From positions 124,001 to 188,000 of the forward strand of contig NZ_CP017782.1 of the NCBI RefSeq assembly GCF_001856665.1: 64,000 nt of DNA, in the 5' to 3' direction. The translations under genes and the position numbers were made by a program. Shown here piece after piece: positions 8,322 to 16,660 of the stretch. Every line of letters starts with the position of its first letter. The stretch's first letter is position 1. Below the pieces are notes generated by a model. The model had not been told where the DNA came from. It worked only from the letters and a program-made list of their open reading frames with translations, and ran no database searches. The DNA comes from Rhodobacter xanthinilyticus (GTDB lineage: Bacteria; Pseudomonadota; Alphaproteobacteria; Rhodobacterales; Rhodobacteraceae).

Positions 8322-8336
8322 CGAAATCGTCGACGA
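8322..8336. repeat. 15-bp target duplication, right copy
   Basis: CGAAATCGTCGACGA, identical to 6880-6894, directly abutting the right end of the IS3-like copy 2. The next base (T) equals the first base of the element, so the exact length is 15 or 16. Confidence 0.88.
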
Positions 8337-8832
8337 TAAGCACGTCAAGGTGTGAGAGCCTTTTTCGAAACTTGCCAATCGTCCCGTCAAGGCGCGCGAA
8401 TTTGACGACCTCCGCCAGACGACCAGCGCGGAAGTATGCGGCGGAATATTCGCGCCGAACTGCCGCGACGCCAAATGCGCACGCGAGCCACGTTTTGCCA
8501 GTTCCTGAAGCCCCTGTCAGAACAAGGTTCTGTTGCCGGGCGATCCAGTCACAAGAAAGGAGCCCCAAGACTTCCGATTTATCAAGGTTGCGACTGTGCT
8601 GGTAGTCAATGTCTTCAGGTTCCGCCTGGTATTTGAAAAGAGCCGCCTTCAGAAGCCGGTCGATCTTGTTCCGGTATCTACGCGTAGTTTCCGCTTGTAG
8701 AAGCTGAAGAAGGCGATCCCGAAAGGGCAGATCGGCGTAGCTTGGGTGCTGCAATTGATGCTCGAGCTCCGCGCGGAATCCGGCGAGGCGCAACTCGTGC
8801 AGCAGGTTAAAGAGCTGTGCCTCAGACATCGT

Positions 8833-10407
8833 TCAGCCCTCCCGCGCACTATTGATGAGCTCGGCAAAGTATCCTGCTCCTCGAATATTCCTTTGAGCCA
8901 CGGGACGGGTGTTGATCACAGCTTCTGTCTCGTCGGCATCGAGACCGGCAACGAGGATTGCCTCGACTTTTCTGACATTGGCCTTCTTGATCGAAATAGC
9001 GAGTTCACAGGCATTTTCGACGCGCTCGGCCGGGTAGCGCTCTGCCAAGGCACGAAGATTGATAGCGGCCGTTGCCGTCAACGCGGGCTTCTTGTTTGCG
9101 CGAAAATGGGCGTCGATCAGCGCCTCCGCGTTCGGGCCGATTTCGGCGACATAGCGCTTCATACCTGCAAGCCGTGTCAACGCACCGGCTGCGTGGGCTG
9201 CGGGCATATGCGTTGGCGTTGTGATCGGTCCCGCGGCCTGATCGTGACGTGGATGTGTCGCAACGGTCCGTCCCTCATGGATGAGATGAACAGACGTTGG
9301 CGTAATCTTCACATTGAGAAGTTCGCCCGCAAAATGCCAGGGCACGGAATATCTGCTTCCCTCCACTTCGACATGATAGTCGCGCCCGGCGCGTAGTTTC
9401 AGGATGTATCGCCCAACCTCGTAGCCTCTGGAAGGCAACGGCTGATATCCGGAAAAGTCAGACCTAGAAAAGAGATCGTTTCTGCTGGCATCGCCATGCC
9501 CTCGCATGGGGCGCTCGTTCAACTGTGTGACGCGGTCTGACAGGGCCGCATTCATCTCCGCAAGCGAGAAGAAACGGCGGTTCCGCAGGGGCGCCAATAC
9601 ATCATCCTGGACGATACCAACTGCATTCTCGACGATCCCCTTGTCTCGGGGTTTGCGAACCCGGGTGGCGATGAAGCTGAACCCGTAGTAATCTGCGAAT
9701 GCCGCGAATTCACTGGTGATTGTCGCCTCCTCGGCTCCACGTCGCGGCACGGCAACGGCTGCTTTGAAATTGTCGATCGTCACCAAGACCGGGACGCCGC
9801 CGAAGTATTCAAGCATTCTGACCATGACGCCCAAAACTGGGACGGTTGCCTGACTTTCCAACGCGCAAACGAAGATCTTACGGCTCTTGGCACTGGCTGC
9901 ACAGAAGACCTCATAGTCCCGCTCAGACCCACCCTCATCGAGCAACAGAGGCTGTTTGAGCTTCTTTCTTCCCACGAAATCGGCCTGGATCATCTCGCCG
10001 GGCTCATAATCGAAGGAAAGGGTGACATCCTTCTTGTCCGCCATTTGCGCGACAGTGCGGTAGAATGTGGTCCGTGACATCGCGCGAAAGCCGTCTGGAA
10101 CGCCCTGTCGATAGTCGATGTAGAGCGTTTTCAGCCTGACGCTGCGCTCATCGACCTCGAACCGGATCTTGTCGAAATCTGGCTCTGCCAGATCCTGTTT
10201 GCGGCTGAACACCCCTGGCGCCACCAAGCGCCGCAACTCGGTTTCCGACAACTCGCTGATCGCGTTTGGGGCGAGATCACAATCTTTCAACCGTTCGCGC
10301 CAGGTACGAACGGTTGCGCGTGAGCAGTTTGTCAGATCGGCGATCTGGGTGTTGTTGAGTCTGCCTTTCAAAAGCATCTGAACACGGCGATGCGTATCTG
10401 TAAGCAT
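8833..10407 (-). CDS. istA: IS21-type transposase IstA
   Basis: 524 residues from the ATG at 10405-10407, chosen because CAGGAGAAG lies 3-10 bases upstream. The N-terminal HTH (LNNTQIADLTNCSRATVRTW) is followed by an rve core: GEMIQADFVGRKK with the first Asp, VTIDNFKAAV with the second, and RKPRDKGIVENAVG with the catalytic Glu. A Mu-transposase-like C-terminal domain lies around residues 330-400 (DYHVEVEGSRYSVPW). It is intact, but its partner IstB is split by the IS3-like copy. It is clearly different from the IstA at 12551-14038, so two unrelated IS21 elements are present. Confidence 0.9.
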   Translation of the reverse strand: MLTDTHRRVQMLLKGRLNNTQIADLTNCSRATVRTWRERLKDCDLAPNAISELSETELRRLVAPGVFSRKQDLAEPDFDKIRFEVDERSVRLKTLYIDYRQGVPDGFRAMSRTTFYRTVAQMADKKDVTLSFDYEPGEMIQADFVGRKKLKQPLLLDEGGSERDYEVFCAASAKSRKIFVCALESQATVPVLGVMVRMLEYFGGVPVLVTIDNFKAAVAVPRRGAEEATITSEFAAFADYYGFSFIATRVRKPRDKGIVENAVGIVQDDVLAPLRNRRFFSLAEMNAALSDRVTQLNERPMRGHGDASRNDLFSRSDFSGYQPLPSRGYEVGRYILKLRAGRDYHVEVEGSRYSVPWHFAGELLNVKITPTSVHLIHEGRTVATHPRHDQAAGPITTPTHMPAAHAAGALTRLAGMKRYVAEIGPNAEALIDAHFRANKKPALTATAAINLRALAERYPAERVENACELAISIKKANVRKVEAILVAGLDADETEAVINTRPVAQRNIRGAGYFAELINSAREG

Positions 10408-10522
10408 GGTCTTCTCCTGAAGCCTGGACAAGCGCCATCGTTGACGGAGGCGGTCCGCCTTGACAGAGCTTGGGATTTAAAGGAGAAAAGGCTGTCGGAG
10501 CTAAACGACAACATTTTCTGCG

Positions 10523-10556
10523 AAGCCGCCTTTGTGTTCGAGCACGCTGGCGGCTT
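10523..10556. terminator. Hairpin with T-rich tail
   Basis: 8-bp stem AAGCCGCC / GGCGGCTT with an 18-base loop, followed on the plus strand by TTGCTTTTC. It lies between the IS21-type element and the stop of the Ner-like gene at 10572. It could terminate plus-strand read-through from the element. Confidence 0.5.
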
Positions 10557-10571
10557 TTGCTTTTCTATGGG

Positions 10572-10793
10572 TTATGGATCTTTGTACCTCTCTGGCCAAA
10601 GCTGCTCGGGGGTCGTCTCGAGCGCTTGAGCGATTGCAGTTTCAATTTTGACCGAACGGTTCTTCCCAATGCTGACCATCGACATGGCTGCGCTTGAGAC
10701 GCCTAATGCCCGCCCGATCCCGGACAGCGAGGTTCCGCGGATGCGCAGCTCAGCCTTGAGCCGCTCATGCTTTGCGCGCGTTTCGTTTGGCAA
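10572..10793 (-). CDS. Ner/Nlp-like winged-helix DNA-binding protein
   Basis: 73 residues with a TTG start at 10791-10793, chosen for GGAGG 7 bases upstream; the extension upstream of it has no protein-like character. It reads as one helix-turn-helix domain: AELRIRGTSLSGIGRALGVSSAAMSMV, then a helix and ETTPEQLWPERY, the usual ending of Mu Ner and Nlp/SfsB regulators. Such proteins are small transcription repressors or activators. It is divergent from the XRE regulator at 11031, and the 237 bases between them likely hold both promoters. No clear operator was seen there. Confidence 0.7.
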   Translation of the reverse strand: MPNETRAKHERLKAELRIRGTSLSGIGRALGVSSAAMSMVSIGKNRSVKIETAIAQALETTPEQLWPERYKDP

Positions 10794-11030
10794 TTTAGAA
10801 CCTCCACCGGACCATCGCAGTCGGTAGGCCTTTGGTAAGCAACTTAGCTCGCAAAGCTCAATGCTCATGCGGCCTTCGGTGCGCTTCGGCGTGCGGACAC
10901 TTGTGCGCAATAGCGCGAACATGCGTCCGCATAATTCGATGTTCTCGTTGAGAAGAAACCGCTTAACAAAAACAGTACTTTTCCGCATTTTTGGGGTCGA
11001 GTGTGCGCTCTAAGAACGAGAGATAGGCCT

Positions 11031-11747
11031 ATGCGACCTAAAGCCAGATCAAGAAGAGATGTCCTGTTCCTGCAAAATGTAGGGCGCCACCTACGTACGA
11101 TTCGGCGCGGCCGCGGGCTGACCCAAGCGGAATTTGCGGAGCTCTTGGACCTGTCCCGAGAAGGATATGCGAACTATGAGCTCGGCAAGCGTGAAATGGG
11201 CATCACCGTGGCGCGCGATGTCCGGCATAAGATGCAAGTCGACTTACTCGCGCCCGACACTGAAGCAGATCATAGCCGTTCAGCACCACTGCCTCATGAA
11301 GCTGAAGTGGAAAGGAGCCCAAAGTGGCTGACAGCCCTAATGGACTTGCGTGTCCGCCTCATCGCAGCACGCGAGGCCTTTGATCGTGAGCAGTTCACCG
11401 CCTTGCGGCGACGCCTGCACTCAATCCGTGACGTCGCCTTTGTAAGCTCGACGATAACGGTGTGGCTCCGCCTGGTGGCACCGGAGTTCGGCTGGCATAG
11501 AGTGGACGCAGTAGCCCAAATCGATTGGGCCCTTTTGCTAGGCTTCGCAATGGCAGCCCTACTTCTACCTTTTCAGGGTTGGTACATTGGCCGGTTCTTC
11601 TACTGGATGCACGCTACACCAAGATGTCAACGGCGGAGTAAAATTGGGCCACGGGGCGGCGCAAAATTGGGCCACTTTGGGTTTGCGCGAGACGCGGCTG
11701 ATGGGCGGCGGCCAGTCAGCCGCGCTCTCCATATAGCTTGCGGGTGA
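11031..11747 (+). CDS. XRE-family regulator with membrane segment, truncated by IS21
   Basis: The start is taken as ATG 11031 (MRPKARSRRD); an upstream ATG at 11001 is possible. Residues about 17-70 are a Cro/CI-type HTH (LRTIRRGRGLTQAEFAELL ... NYELGKREMG). About 90 residues follow, then a hydrophobic segment (WALLLGFAMAALLLPFQGW). The native coding sequence ends at 11624, after about 198 residues. The IS21-type element begins at 11625, and the last 40 residues of the open frame are element sequence. A membrane-tethered DNA-binding protein is suggested. The missing C-terminus was not found on the other side of the element. Confidence 0.7.
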   Translation: MRPKARSRRDVLFLQNVGRHLRTIRRGRGLTQAEFAELLDLSREGYANYELGKREMGITVARDVRHKMQVDLLAPDTEADHSRSAPLPHEAEVERSPKWLTALMDLRVRLIAAREAFDREQFTALRRRLHSIRDVAFVSSTITVWLRLVAPEFGWHRVDAVAQIDWALLLGFAMAALLLPFQGWYIGRFFYWMHATPRCQRRSKIGPRGGAKLGHFGFARDAADGRRPVSRALHIACG

Positions 11748-11789
11748 CTGGCCGCCTTGGACCGTCAGGTCCAAGTCTGATACTTTGGA

Positions 11790-12554
11790 TCAGGTGTTGT
11801 CGCCGGTCTTGCGCGCGCGACTTTGCGCGAGGCGATAGCTTTCGCCGTTCATCTCGAGGATGTTGACGTGGTGGGTCAACCGGTCGAGGAGCGCGCCGGT
11901 CAGCCGCTCGGTGCCGAAGGTCTCGGTCCATTCATCGAAGGGCAGATTGCTGGTGATCAGCGTGGCACCGCGCTCGTAGCGCTGGGAGATCATCTCAAAA
12001 AGCAGCTCGGCGCCGGTCTTTGACAGGGGCACGAACCCGAGCTCGTCGATGATCAGCAGCTTGACGGCAGCCATCTGCTTCTGGACGCGCAGCAGCCGAC
12101 GTTCGTCTCGCGCCTCCATCAGCTCGTTGACCAGCGCGGCGGCGGTGGTGAAGCTGACAGACATGCCCTTCTGGCAGGCCGCCAACCCGAGGCCCAAGGC
12201 AATGTGGGTCTTGCCGGTTCCGCTGGGGCCAAGGGCGATCACGTTCTCACGCCGTTCGATCCATTCGCAGCGCGCCAGTTCCAGCACCTGCATCTTGTTC
12301 AGCTTCGGGATCGCCTTGAAGTCGAAGCTGTCGAGGCTTTTGGTGGCCGGGAACTTCGCAGCCTTGATGCGGCGCTCGACCATCCGCCGCTCGCGGTCAA
12401 TGAGTTCCAGTTCAACGAGGCGCGACAGGAATTGGACATGGTCCAACCCTTCGGCGGCGCATTGGCGCGCAACCTTCTCGTGTTCCCGCAGGAAGGTGGG
12501 CAGCTTCAGCGTCTTCAGATGGTGGGCAAGCAGGATCTTCGGAGCCTCGCTCAT
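11790..12554 (-). CDS. istB: IstB-like ATPase (IS21 copy A)
   Basis: 254 residues, normal IstB length. Walker A at about residues 109-117 (GPSGTGKTH), Walker B VKLLIIDELGFVPL, and sensor region TLITSNLPFDEW. It is the AAA+ helper that delivers target DNA to IstA. Its start overlaps the istA stop by 4 bases (12551-12554). The protein encoded at 62437-63201 is identical. Confidence 0.95.
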   Translation of the reverse strand: MSEAPKILLAHHLKTLKLPTFLREHEKVARQCAAEGLDHVQFLSRLVELELIDRERRMVERRIKAAKFPATKSLDSFDFKAIPKLNKMQVLELARCEWIERRENVIALGPSGTGKTHIALGLGLAACQKGMSVSFTTAAALVNELMEARDERRLLRVQKQMAAVKLLIIDELGFVPLSKTGAELLFEMISQRYERGATLITSNLPFDEWTETFGTERLTGALLDRLTHHVNILEMNGESYRLAQSRARKTGDNT

Positions 12555-14038
12555 TCCGCCGCCTCCGACATCAAGGCCATGTAGCTGGCCGCACGCGTCG
12601 TCTCGACGTTCGCCCGCGGCAGGTAGGGGTAGACATCGAGATCAAGCCTTGGGGGGCGCTTCTCGACCTGGCAAAGCACGAGGTGCTTCACGGCGTCAAA
12701 GCCGACCGCGCCCAGCTTCAGGGCCTTCTTCACGGCGGCATGCAGGTCATCCATGCCAAAGGTCTCAAGCAGCCGCAGCACCTGCACATACTCGCGGCGC
12801 CCCATCTTGAGCATGCGCGCCTCCATCAGGCGGCGCAAAGTCTGGAACTCTTCGGGCAGGTCCCATTCCGCCAGAGGCGCAGCCTGGTCCAAGGCATTGA
12901 TCTTGCGCTCGATCAGCGGGAGGTAGTGAACCGGGTCGAAGATCATGTCCTCGCGATCGTAACAGCGCGGGTGTCGGGCGATCACCTCCCCGCGACAGCC
13001 GATCACGACCTCATCGACATAGCCGCGGATCCAGACATCCTGATGGCCATAGGCGACCGGGACCGAGTAATCGTTGGTGTCATAGCGCACGAGCGACTGC
13101 GAGCTGACCCTGCCGCTCGCTTGGTCGCAGGCGTCGAACGGGGCAGTAGGCAATGGGCGCATCGCCGCCAGATCGCGCTGCAGCCTCTCGCCGATCGTCT
13201 CCTTGTGACCCCGAAGAATGCGCGTGAGGCGTGCGCAGCACTGCCCTTCAAGGTCGGCGTTGAAGGCGTCCCAACTGGCAAAGTGGGGGATCGGCACCAT
13301 GTGGTTGCGGCGGGCGTAGCCGACCATCCCCTCGACAGCGCCCTTGTCGTTCCCCTTCCCGGGCCGACCATAGCGATCCCGAAACAGGTAATGCGACTGC
13401 AAGCCGCTGAACAGCGTGGCGCGGATGCGCGTGCCATCTGGCTGGATCTTCGAGACCAGGCAGCGGTCGTTATCGTAGAGCACCGACTGCGGCACCCCGC
13501 CGAAGAAGGCAAAGGCGCGGACATGCCCGTCTATCCAGGCCTCCGCCGTCGCCGCCGGATAGGCCCGGACGAAATAGGCATCGCTGTGCGGCAGGTCGAT
13601 GACAAAGAAATGCGCCTTCTGCTCGACACCGGCGATGACGACGACCGCTTCGCCAAAATCGGCCTGAGCATGGCCCGGCGGATGGGCCAGTGGCACGAAC
13701 ATCTCCCGTGTCCGCCGCTCACGCTCACGCACGTAATCCTTGACGATCGTATAGCCGCCGGTGAAGCCATGCTCGGCCTGAAGCCGTTCCCATATCCGCT
13801 TGGCCGTATGACGCTGCTTGCGATGCACCGCCTTGTCGGCTTCAAGCCAGGCGTCAATGAACTCGGTGAACCCGTCCAGCTTCGGCCGCCTGATCGGCTT
13901 GTCCCGCCGGTAGCCAGGCGGCACCGAGAAGGCCAACATCTTCTCAACCGTCCCGCGCGAAATGTTGAAATGCTTCGCCGCCGCCCGCGCGCTCATGCCC
14001 TCGGCACACGCCAAGCGAACCTTCTTGTAAAGTTCCAC
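12551..14038 (-). CDS. istA: IstA transposase (IS21 copy A)
   Basis: 495 residues. The N-terminal HTH is at about residues 15-35 (MSARAAAKHFNISRGTVEKM). The rve core has GHAQADFGEA (first Asp), SVLYDNDRCLV (second Asp) and KGNDKGAVEGMVGYARRN (catalytic Glu). A C-terminal strand-rich region (QSLVRYDTNDYSVPVAYG) follows. It transposes the element and, as usual for IS21, works with IstB. Intact. Confidence 0.95.
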   Translation of the reverse strand: MELYKKVRLACAEGMSARAAAKHFNISRGTVEKMLAFSVPPGYRRDKPIRRPKLDGFTEFIDAWLEADKAVHRKQRHTAKRIWERLQAEHGFTGGYTIVKDYVRERERRTREMFVPLAHPPGHAQADFGEAVVVIAGVEQKAHFFVIDLPHSDAYFVRAYPAATAEAWIDGHVRAFAFFGGVPQSVLYDNDRCLVSKIQPDGTRIRATLFSGLQSHYLFRDRYGRPGKGNDKGAVEGMVGYARRNHMVPIPHFASWDAFNADLEGQCCARLTRILRGHKETIGERLQRDLAAMRPLPTAPFDACDQASGRVSSQSLVRYDTNDYSVPVAYGHQDVWIRGYVDEVVIGCRGEVIARHPRCYDREDMIFDPVHYLPLIERKINALDQAAPLAEWDLPEEFQTLRRLMEARMLKMGRREYVQVLRLLETFGMDDLHAAVKKALKLGAVGFDAVKHLVLCQVEKRPPRLDLDVYPYLPRANVETTRAASYMALMSEAAE

Positions 14039-14233
14039 GGTATAAATCTCCCCACCCTCCCTGCTGCCGCAAGAAGGGAAAAGTGGCAGGATTTTACTCC
14101 GCCCGCAGCGAGACGATCCCGCCGCTACCGTGGCCTAATTTTGCACCGCCGTTTCCACCCGAAAGGGCTTAATTGCTTTGTTGGGGGGCATCGACTACAT
14201 TGACGGACCAGAAATCCGTACAGAGTTGATGCC

Positions 14234-14497
14234 ATGGCCTCGGTTGCAGCAAAGGTGATGTCGACAGTCAGCGCGCCCTACGGTGTGCTGTTGACGGCTG
14301 CAGAGCTTGCCGAGAAGATCGCCGATATCAGGAGTGCCGAGTCCTGCGATTGCAGCGTGTTCACCTTCCTGTCGGAGGTTTCGCCCAAACTGCAGCACTC
14401 GTTCATCGACGAGATGGATGTGAGCAAAGACGCCGTCACCGCCGTCGCCAAGAAGTTCTCCGATCTCGCCGGATACGAGCTTCCCCTCGCGATCTGA
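14234..14497 (+). CDS. Hypothetical small protein
   Basis: 87 residues with globular, largely helical composition (TAAELAEKIADIRSAESC, then FIDEMDVSKDAVTAVAKKF). No signal peptide and no family that I recognise. The codon pattern looks coding, but there is no strong Shine-Dalgarno, and it follows the right end of the IS21 element by only 77 bases. It may be the tail of a gene damaged by the insertion. A competing minus-strand frame over the same bases looks less protein-like. Confidence 0.4.
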   Translation: MASVAAKVMSTVSAPYGVLLTAAELAEKIADIRSAESCDCSVFTFLSEVSPKLQHSFIDEMDVSKDAVTAVAKKFSDLAGYELPLAI

Positions 14498-14622
14498 ATG
14501 AACACCCCTCAACCAAGCCGCTTGCCCGAGCTCTTCGACGTTGCAATGGCGATCATTGACCAGGCGAGCCGAGCCTTCGCCATCCTCGTCGCGTCTATGG
14601 GAATCACAGAAGACCGGTGAAC

Positions 14623-14799
14623 TCAGTCGGTGGTTGGAAGCCCTGTTTTTCGGCAAAATGACCGCGTTTTCGCCCGACGAAAGGCCGAGCGCAGGGCTTC
14701 GGTCGGCGAAGGCAGCGAGTCTATCGCCTCAAAGAAACACTCATTGTCGATCTTCTTGAGATCGGTGCGGTCAGGGCTTTCGATATCGGGTGTTGCCAT
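14623..14799 (-). CDS. Hypothetical small protein downstream of the RES toxin
   Basis: 58 residues, start ATG 14799 with GGAGG about 9 bases upstream. Charged N-terminus (ESPDRTDLKKIDNECFFEAID), basic C-terminus (RSAFRRAKTRSF). No recognised domain. It follows the RES-domain gene on the same strand after 36 bases and could be a third gene of that unit. Weakly supported. Bases 14498-14622 show no gene. Confidence 0.35.
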   Translation of the reverse strand: MATPDIESPDRTDLKKIDNECFFEAIDSLPSPTEALRSAFRRAKTRSFCRKTGLPTTD

Positions 14800-14835
14800 C
14801 TTTACGTGCCTCCGCGACAATTACTTTTCGACCGA

Positions 14836-15537
14836 TCAGCCGACCGCCATGATTGCGTAGTGCGGCGTCCCATCCCAAACAAGGTCCCAAGACGCGCCCG
14901 GCCGAACGTTCTGGATTGCTCGCGGCTCGAAACATACCAGACAATTGCCTCTTGGAGCTGGTGCCCGCACCGAGGGGTAAATCAGGCCTCGGGAACCCGC
15001 TCGACGGAGATGCTGCGCGAGGCTTTGCCCCTCCGGATAACCAACTTCCGGCTCCGGATGAAGTGCGGGATGATCCGGCTCATCGGAGATGTCATCAAAT
15101 GCCCCGATAAAATCCGCAAGCAGTTCCACATAGCGGGCGCTGTCCTCGAAACAGCCGGTAAAGCCGAGTTCCCGTGTGCGATGCCAGGCAACCTCACTGA
15201 CGGAAACCATAACGTCCCAAGCGCAATACCAGGCACCACGTTCTTCCGAGTTGAACCGGTTTCCACCGGCTCGAGTGTAAGTGAAAGCCGCGTTGACGTG
15301 GCTGTCGCCATAGATTCTGAGATCTCGGCTGCGGCGCTGCCAAGCAAGCTCGCGCGGGTCCAGATGCGGGTTTCGGCCACGTTCAGCCAAAAGCCGGCCG
15401 CTTGTCAGCCCCTCGATTTCCGCGAGGATCTCCATCTCGTCATCGTTATCGACGAGTCCGCGCAGCGTAGGTGGCTTGTGGTACGTTGCGGGCAAGAGAC
15501 GAACGAGACCACGATCGGAAATCTCGGTCCGCTTCAT
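14836..15537 (-). CDS. RES-domain toxin
   Basis: 233 residues. The RES fold is recognised from the arrangement of R-x-x-P-x-x-Y-like and acidic motifs: GGNRFNSEERGAWYCAWDVMVSVSEVAW (in two halves, the NRF-ERGAWY block followed by SEVAWHR) and later the GSRGLIYPSVRAP block containing the Ser. RES toxins of the COG5654 type (for example MbcT and ParT relatives) degrade or modify NAD+ or transfer ADP-ribose. Here it follows an Xre/MbcA-type antitoxin with a 4-base overlap (15534-15537), the standard antitoxin-first operon order. It appears full length. Confidence 0.88.
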   Translation of the reverse strand: MKRTEISDRGLVRLLPATYHKPPTLRGLVDNDDEMEILAEIEGLTSGRLLAERGRNPHLDPRELAWQRRSRDLRIYGDSHVNAAFTYTRAGGNRFNSEERGAWYCAWDVMVSVSEVAWHRTRELGFTGCFEDSARYVELLADFIGAFDDISDEPDHPALHPEPEVGYPEGQSLAQHLRRAGSRGLIYPSVRAPAPRGNCLVCFEPRAIQNVRPGASWDLVWDGTPHYAIMAVG

Positions 15538-15923
15538 GCCCCACCACGCAACGCATCAAGATAGCTCCGCACGGCAAGGATCTGCGGCAAGCCCCCGTCG
15601 ATGGCGGTGTCGACTGGGCGGCTGCCCCCAAACAGCGGACCGGTGTTCGGTCGGGTGAACCAGCTGCGCGCGAGCGGCTCGGAGAAATAGAGCTCAAGCG
15701 ATTTGTAGATGCCGATGACGGCGCTCAACCGCAAAAGCTGATCCTTGGTGAGCTCCCCCGCAAACGCCGGCTTCTTCGCACGCTTCCACGTGCTCTCTGA
15801 CATGTCGGCAAGGCCAGCCGCTTCCTTCAGGCTGAGACCCCAGGCATCGGCCACGCGGGCATAGGCCTTCAGCGCGACGGCGTTGATCTGTGCGGGTTCC
15901 CGGATTTTCTCTGCGACGTACAT
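15534..15923 (-). CDS. Xre/MbcA/ParS-type antitoxin
   Basis: 129 residues from ATG 15923, chosen because GGAGGA lies 4 bases upstream and the upstream extension covers the promoter. The N-terminal HTH-like region (LKAYARVADAWGLSLKEAAGLADMS) is written here in the form typical of Xre antitoxins of RES systems. The C-terminal toxin-binding domain contains AFAGELTKDQLLRLS, WFTRPNTGPLFGGSRPVD and the terminal helix LPQILAVRSYLDALRGG. It neutralises the RES toxin and represses its own promoter. A matching promoter/operator lies at 15943-15970. Confidence 0.9.
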   Translation of the reverse strand: MYVAEKIREPAQINAVALKAYARVADAWGLSLKEAAGLADMSESTWKRAKKPAFAGELTKDQLLRLSAVIGIYKSLELYFSEPLARSWFTRPNTGPLFGGSRPVDTAIDGGLPQILAVRSYLDALRGGA

Positions 15924-15942
15924 GGCGTCCTCCATCGGCTTC

Positions 15943-15970
15943 AATATAGACCATATGGACCGCCTGTAAA
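15943..15970 (-). promoter_or_regulatory. Promoter and operator of the RES/Xre operon
   Basis: On the minus strand TTTACA (15965-15970) and TATATT (15943-15948) are 16 bases apart. The spacer contains the palindrome CCATATGG (15951-15958), well placed for autorepression by the Xre antitoxin. The start codon lies 20 bases past the -10 box. Confidence 0.65.
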
Positions 15971-16055
15971 GATCACATGAACCCACCGTCATGCTTTCTG
16001 CTCACCCGAAACGCTGATCCAGATCCACCTGGATCACCTGAGGCGAAGGAATTCC

Positions 16056-16649
16056 TCAGCCATGGACCATTTTTCCGACCAATCGAGCCAGCCAAGTCGG
16101 GAACTGAGGCGCGGCGGAAACCAGTTCGGTCTTTGCCGCCTCCGTGAGCTTGGATCGCAGGATTTGCAGGGCCATCGGAGCTTCATCCGGTCCAAGCCAA
16201 GCCAGCGCTCGGACGGCCTGGCCCGATATTTTGTTTCCAAGAACCAACTGCCAGCGCGGCGCATGACGCAGTTCAACAGCCTGCCGACCAAGGTTCAGCA
16301 CACGGCTTCGACCGGAAGTCAGGTAAACCGATTTGACCGGCACCTGCGTCGTCAGGCCCAGAGCGTTCGCAGCGGCAGCACCGCTCGGCACAATCGTCTC
16401 GCCACGCTGAACAGCCAGCGCTTCAATCGCCTGTTCGGCCGACGGGCTGCGCGGCCCAAAGCGGGTCTGGACCGGGCGCATGTAGATGCCGCGTCCCGCT
16501 CGGATCAACTCGCCGCGTGCCGCCAGACGCGATAGCGTCTGATCGACCGCCGCGCGCGAGCCGAGGTGCAACAGGCTCTTCGCTGCCAAGGGCACCCCCT
16601 CCGGCAGCGCCGCGGCAACGTTCAGAATGCTCTCAGCCATGCGCTCCAT
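16056..16649 (-). CDS. AbiEi-like antitoxin / DUF6088-type protein (orphan)
   Basis: 197 residues. The N-terminal winged helix (SRAAVDQTLSRLAARGELIRAGRGIYMRP) is the AbiEi-antitoxin wHTH pattern. The rest (QAIEALAVQRGETIVPSGAAAANALGLTTQVPVKSVYLTSGRSR, in sections) matches the DUF6088/AbiEi C-terminal half. In AbiE type IV systems this protein represses its own operon and counteracts an AbiEii nucleotidyltransferase. No AbiEii gene follows: the next gene is the Xre antitoxin. AAGGAG lies 5 bases before the ATG. A strong promoter and dyad operator lie just upstream (16661-16696). Confidence 0.85.
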   Translation of the reverse strand: MERMAESILNVAAALPEGVPLAAKSLLHLGSRAAVDQTLSRLAARGELIRAGRGIYMRPVQTRFGPRSPSAEQAIEALAVQRGETIVPSGAAAANALGLTTQVPVKSVYLTSGRSRVLNLGRQAVELRHAPRWQLVLGNKISGQAVRALAWLGPDEAPMALQILRSKLTEAAKTELVSAAPQFPTWLARLVGKMVHG

Positions 16650-16660
16650 GATCGCTCCTT

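Larger units (their letters stand above)
6671..8829 (-). pseudogene. istB: IstB ATPase of the IS21-type element, split by an IS3-like element
   Basis: The N-terminal piece (8322-8829) has the IstB helical start and Walker A, TGASGTGKTW, followed by SHLDVLIVDDF with the Walker B acids. The C-terminal piece (6671-6894) resumes as VDDFALSPMSKQELTDLFEI and ends SMR. The IS3-like element sits between them and the codons for IVDDF are duplicated on both sides, so the ancestral protein was about 245 residues. IstB is the AAA+ ATPase that helps IstA choose targets. This copy is inactivated. Its start overlaps or closely follows the istA stop. Confidence 0.88.
6633..10502 (-). mobile_element. IS21-type element, interrupted by the IS3-like copy 2
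   Basis: Contains istA (8833-10407) and istB (split, 6671-8829) in the usual istA-istB order on the minus strand. The ends are approximate: the inward sequence at 6633 (TGACCGGACAGTCTTAT) resembles the reverse complement at the other end (...CTCCGACAGCCTTTT ending near 10502). Without the nested element it would be about 2.4 kb, normal for IS21. A further dyad TTGACCGG/CCGGTCAA lies at 6632-6664. No target duplication is seen at the outer ends. Confidence 0.75.
11625..14157 (-). mobile_element. IS21-family element, copy A
   Basis: 2533 bp. The left end is TGTCAACGGCGGAGTAAAAT and the right end (read inward) TGGAAACGGCGGTGCAAAAT. Each end has the subterminal repeats typical of IS21 (AAAATTGGGCCAC twice at the left). 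It contains istB and istA. A second copy in the same orientation starts at 62272 with constant offset 50647 and no difference that I noticed. The flanks of this copy (ending ACACCAAGA, beginning CCCGAAAG) show no target duplication. Confidence 0.93.

Noticed and set aside
8341-9396. Plus-strand open frames across istB/istA
   Set aside because: Shadow frames of the minus-strand IS21 genes; the amino-acid composition is not protein-like, and the minus-strand products have clear family motifs.
11625-14157. Programmed product fusing the XRE regulator to IS sequence (to 11747)
   Set aside because: The last 40 residues simply read into the IS21 end repeats; an accidental open frame is the simpler reading.
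12683-14203. A 506-residue plus-strand frame antisense to istA
   Set aside because: It mirrors a well-identified transposase and has no ribosome site or recognisable domain.
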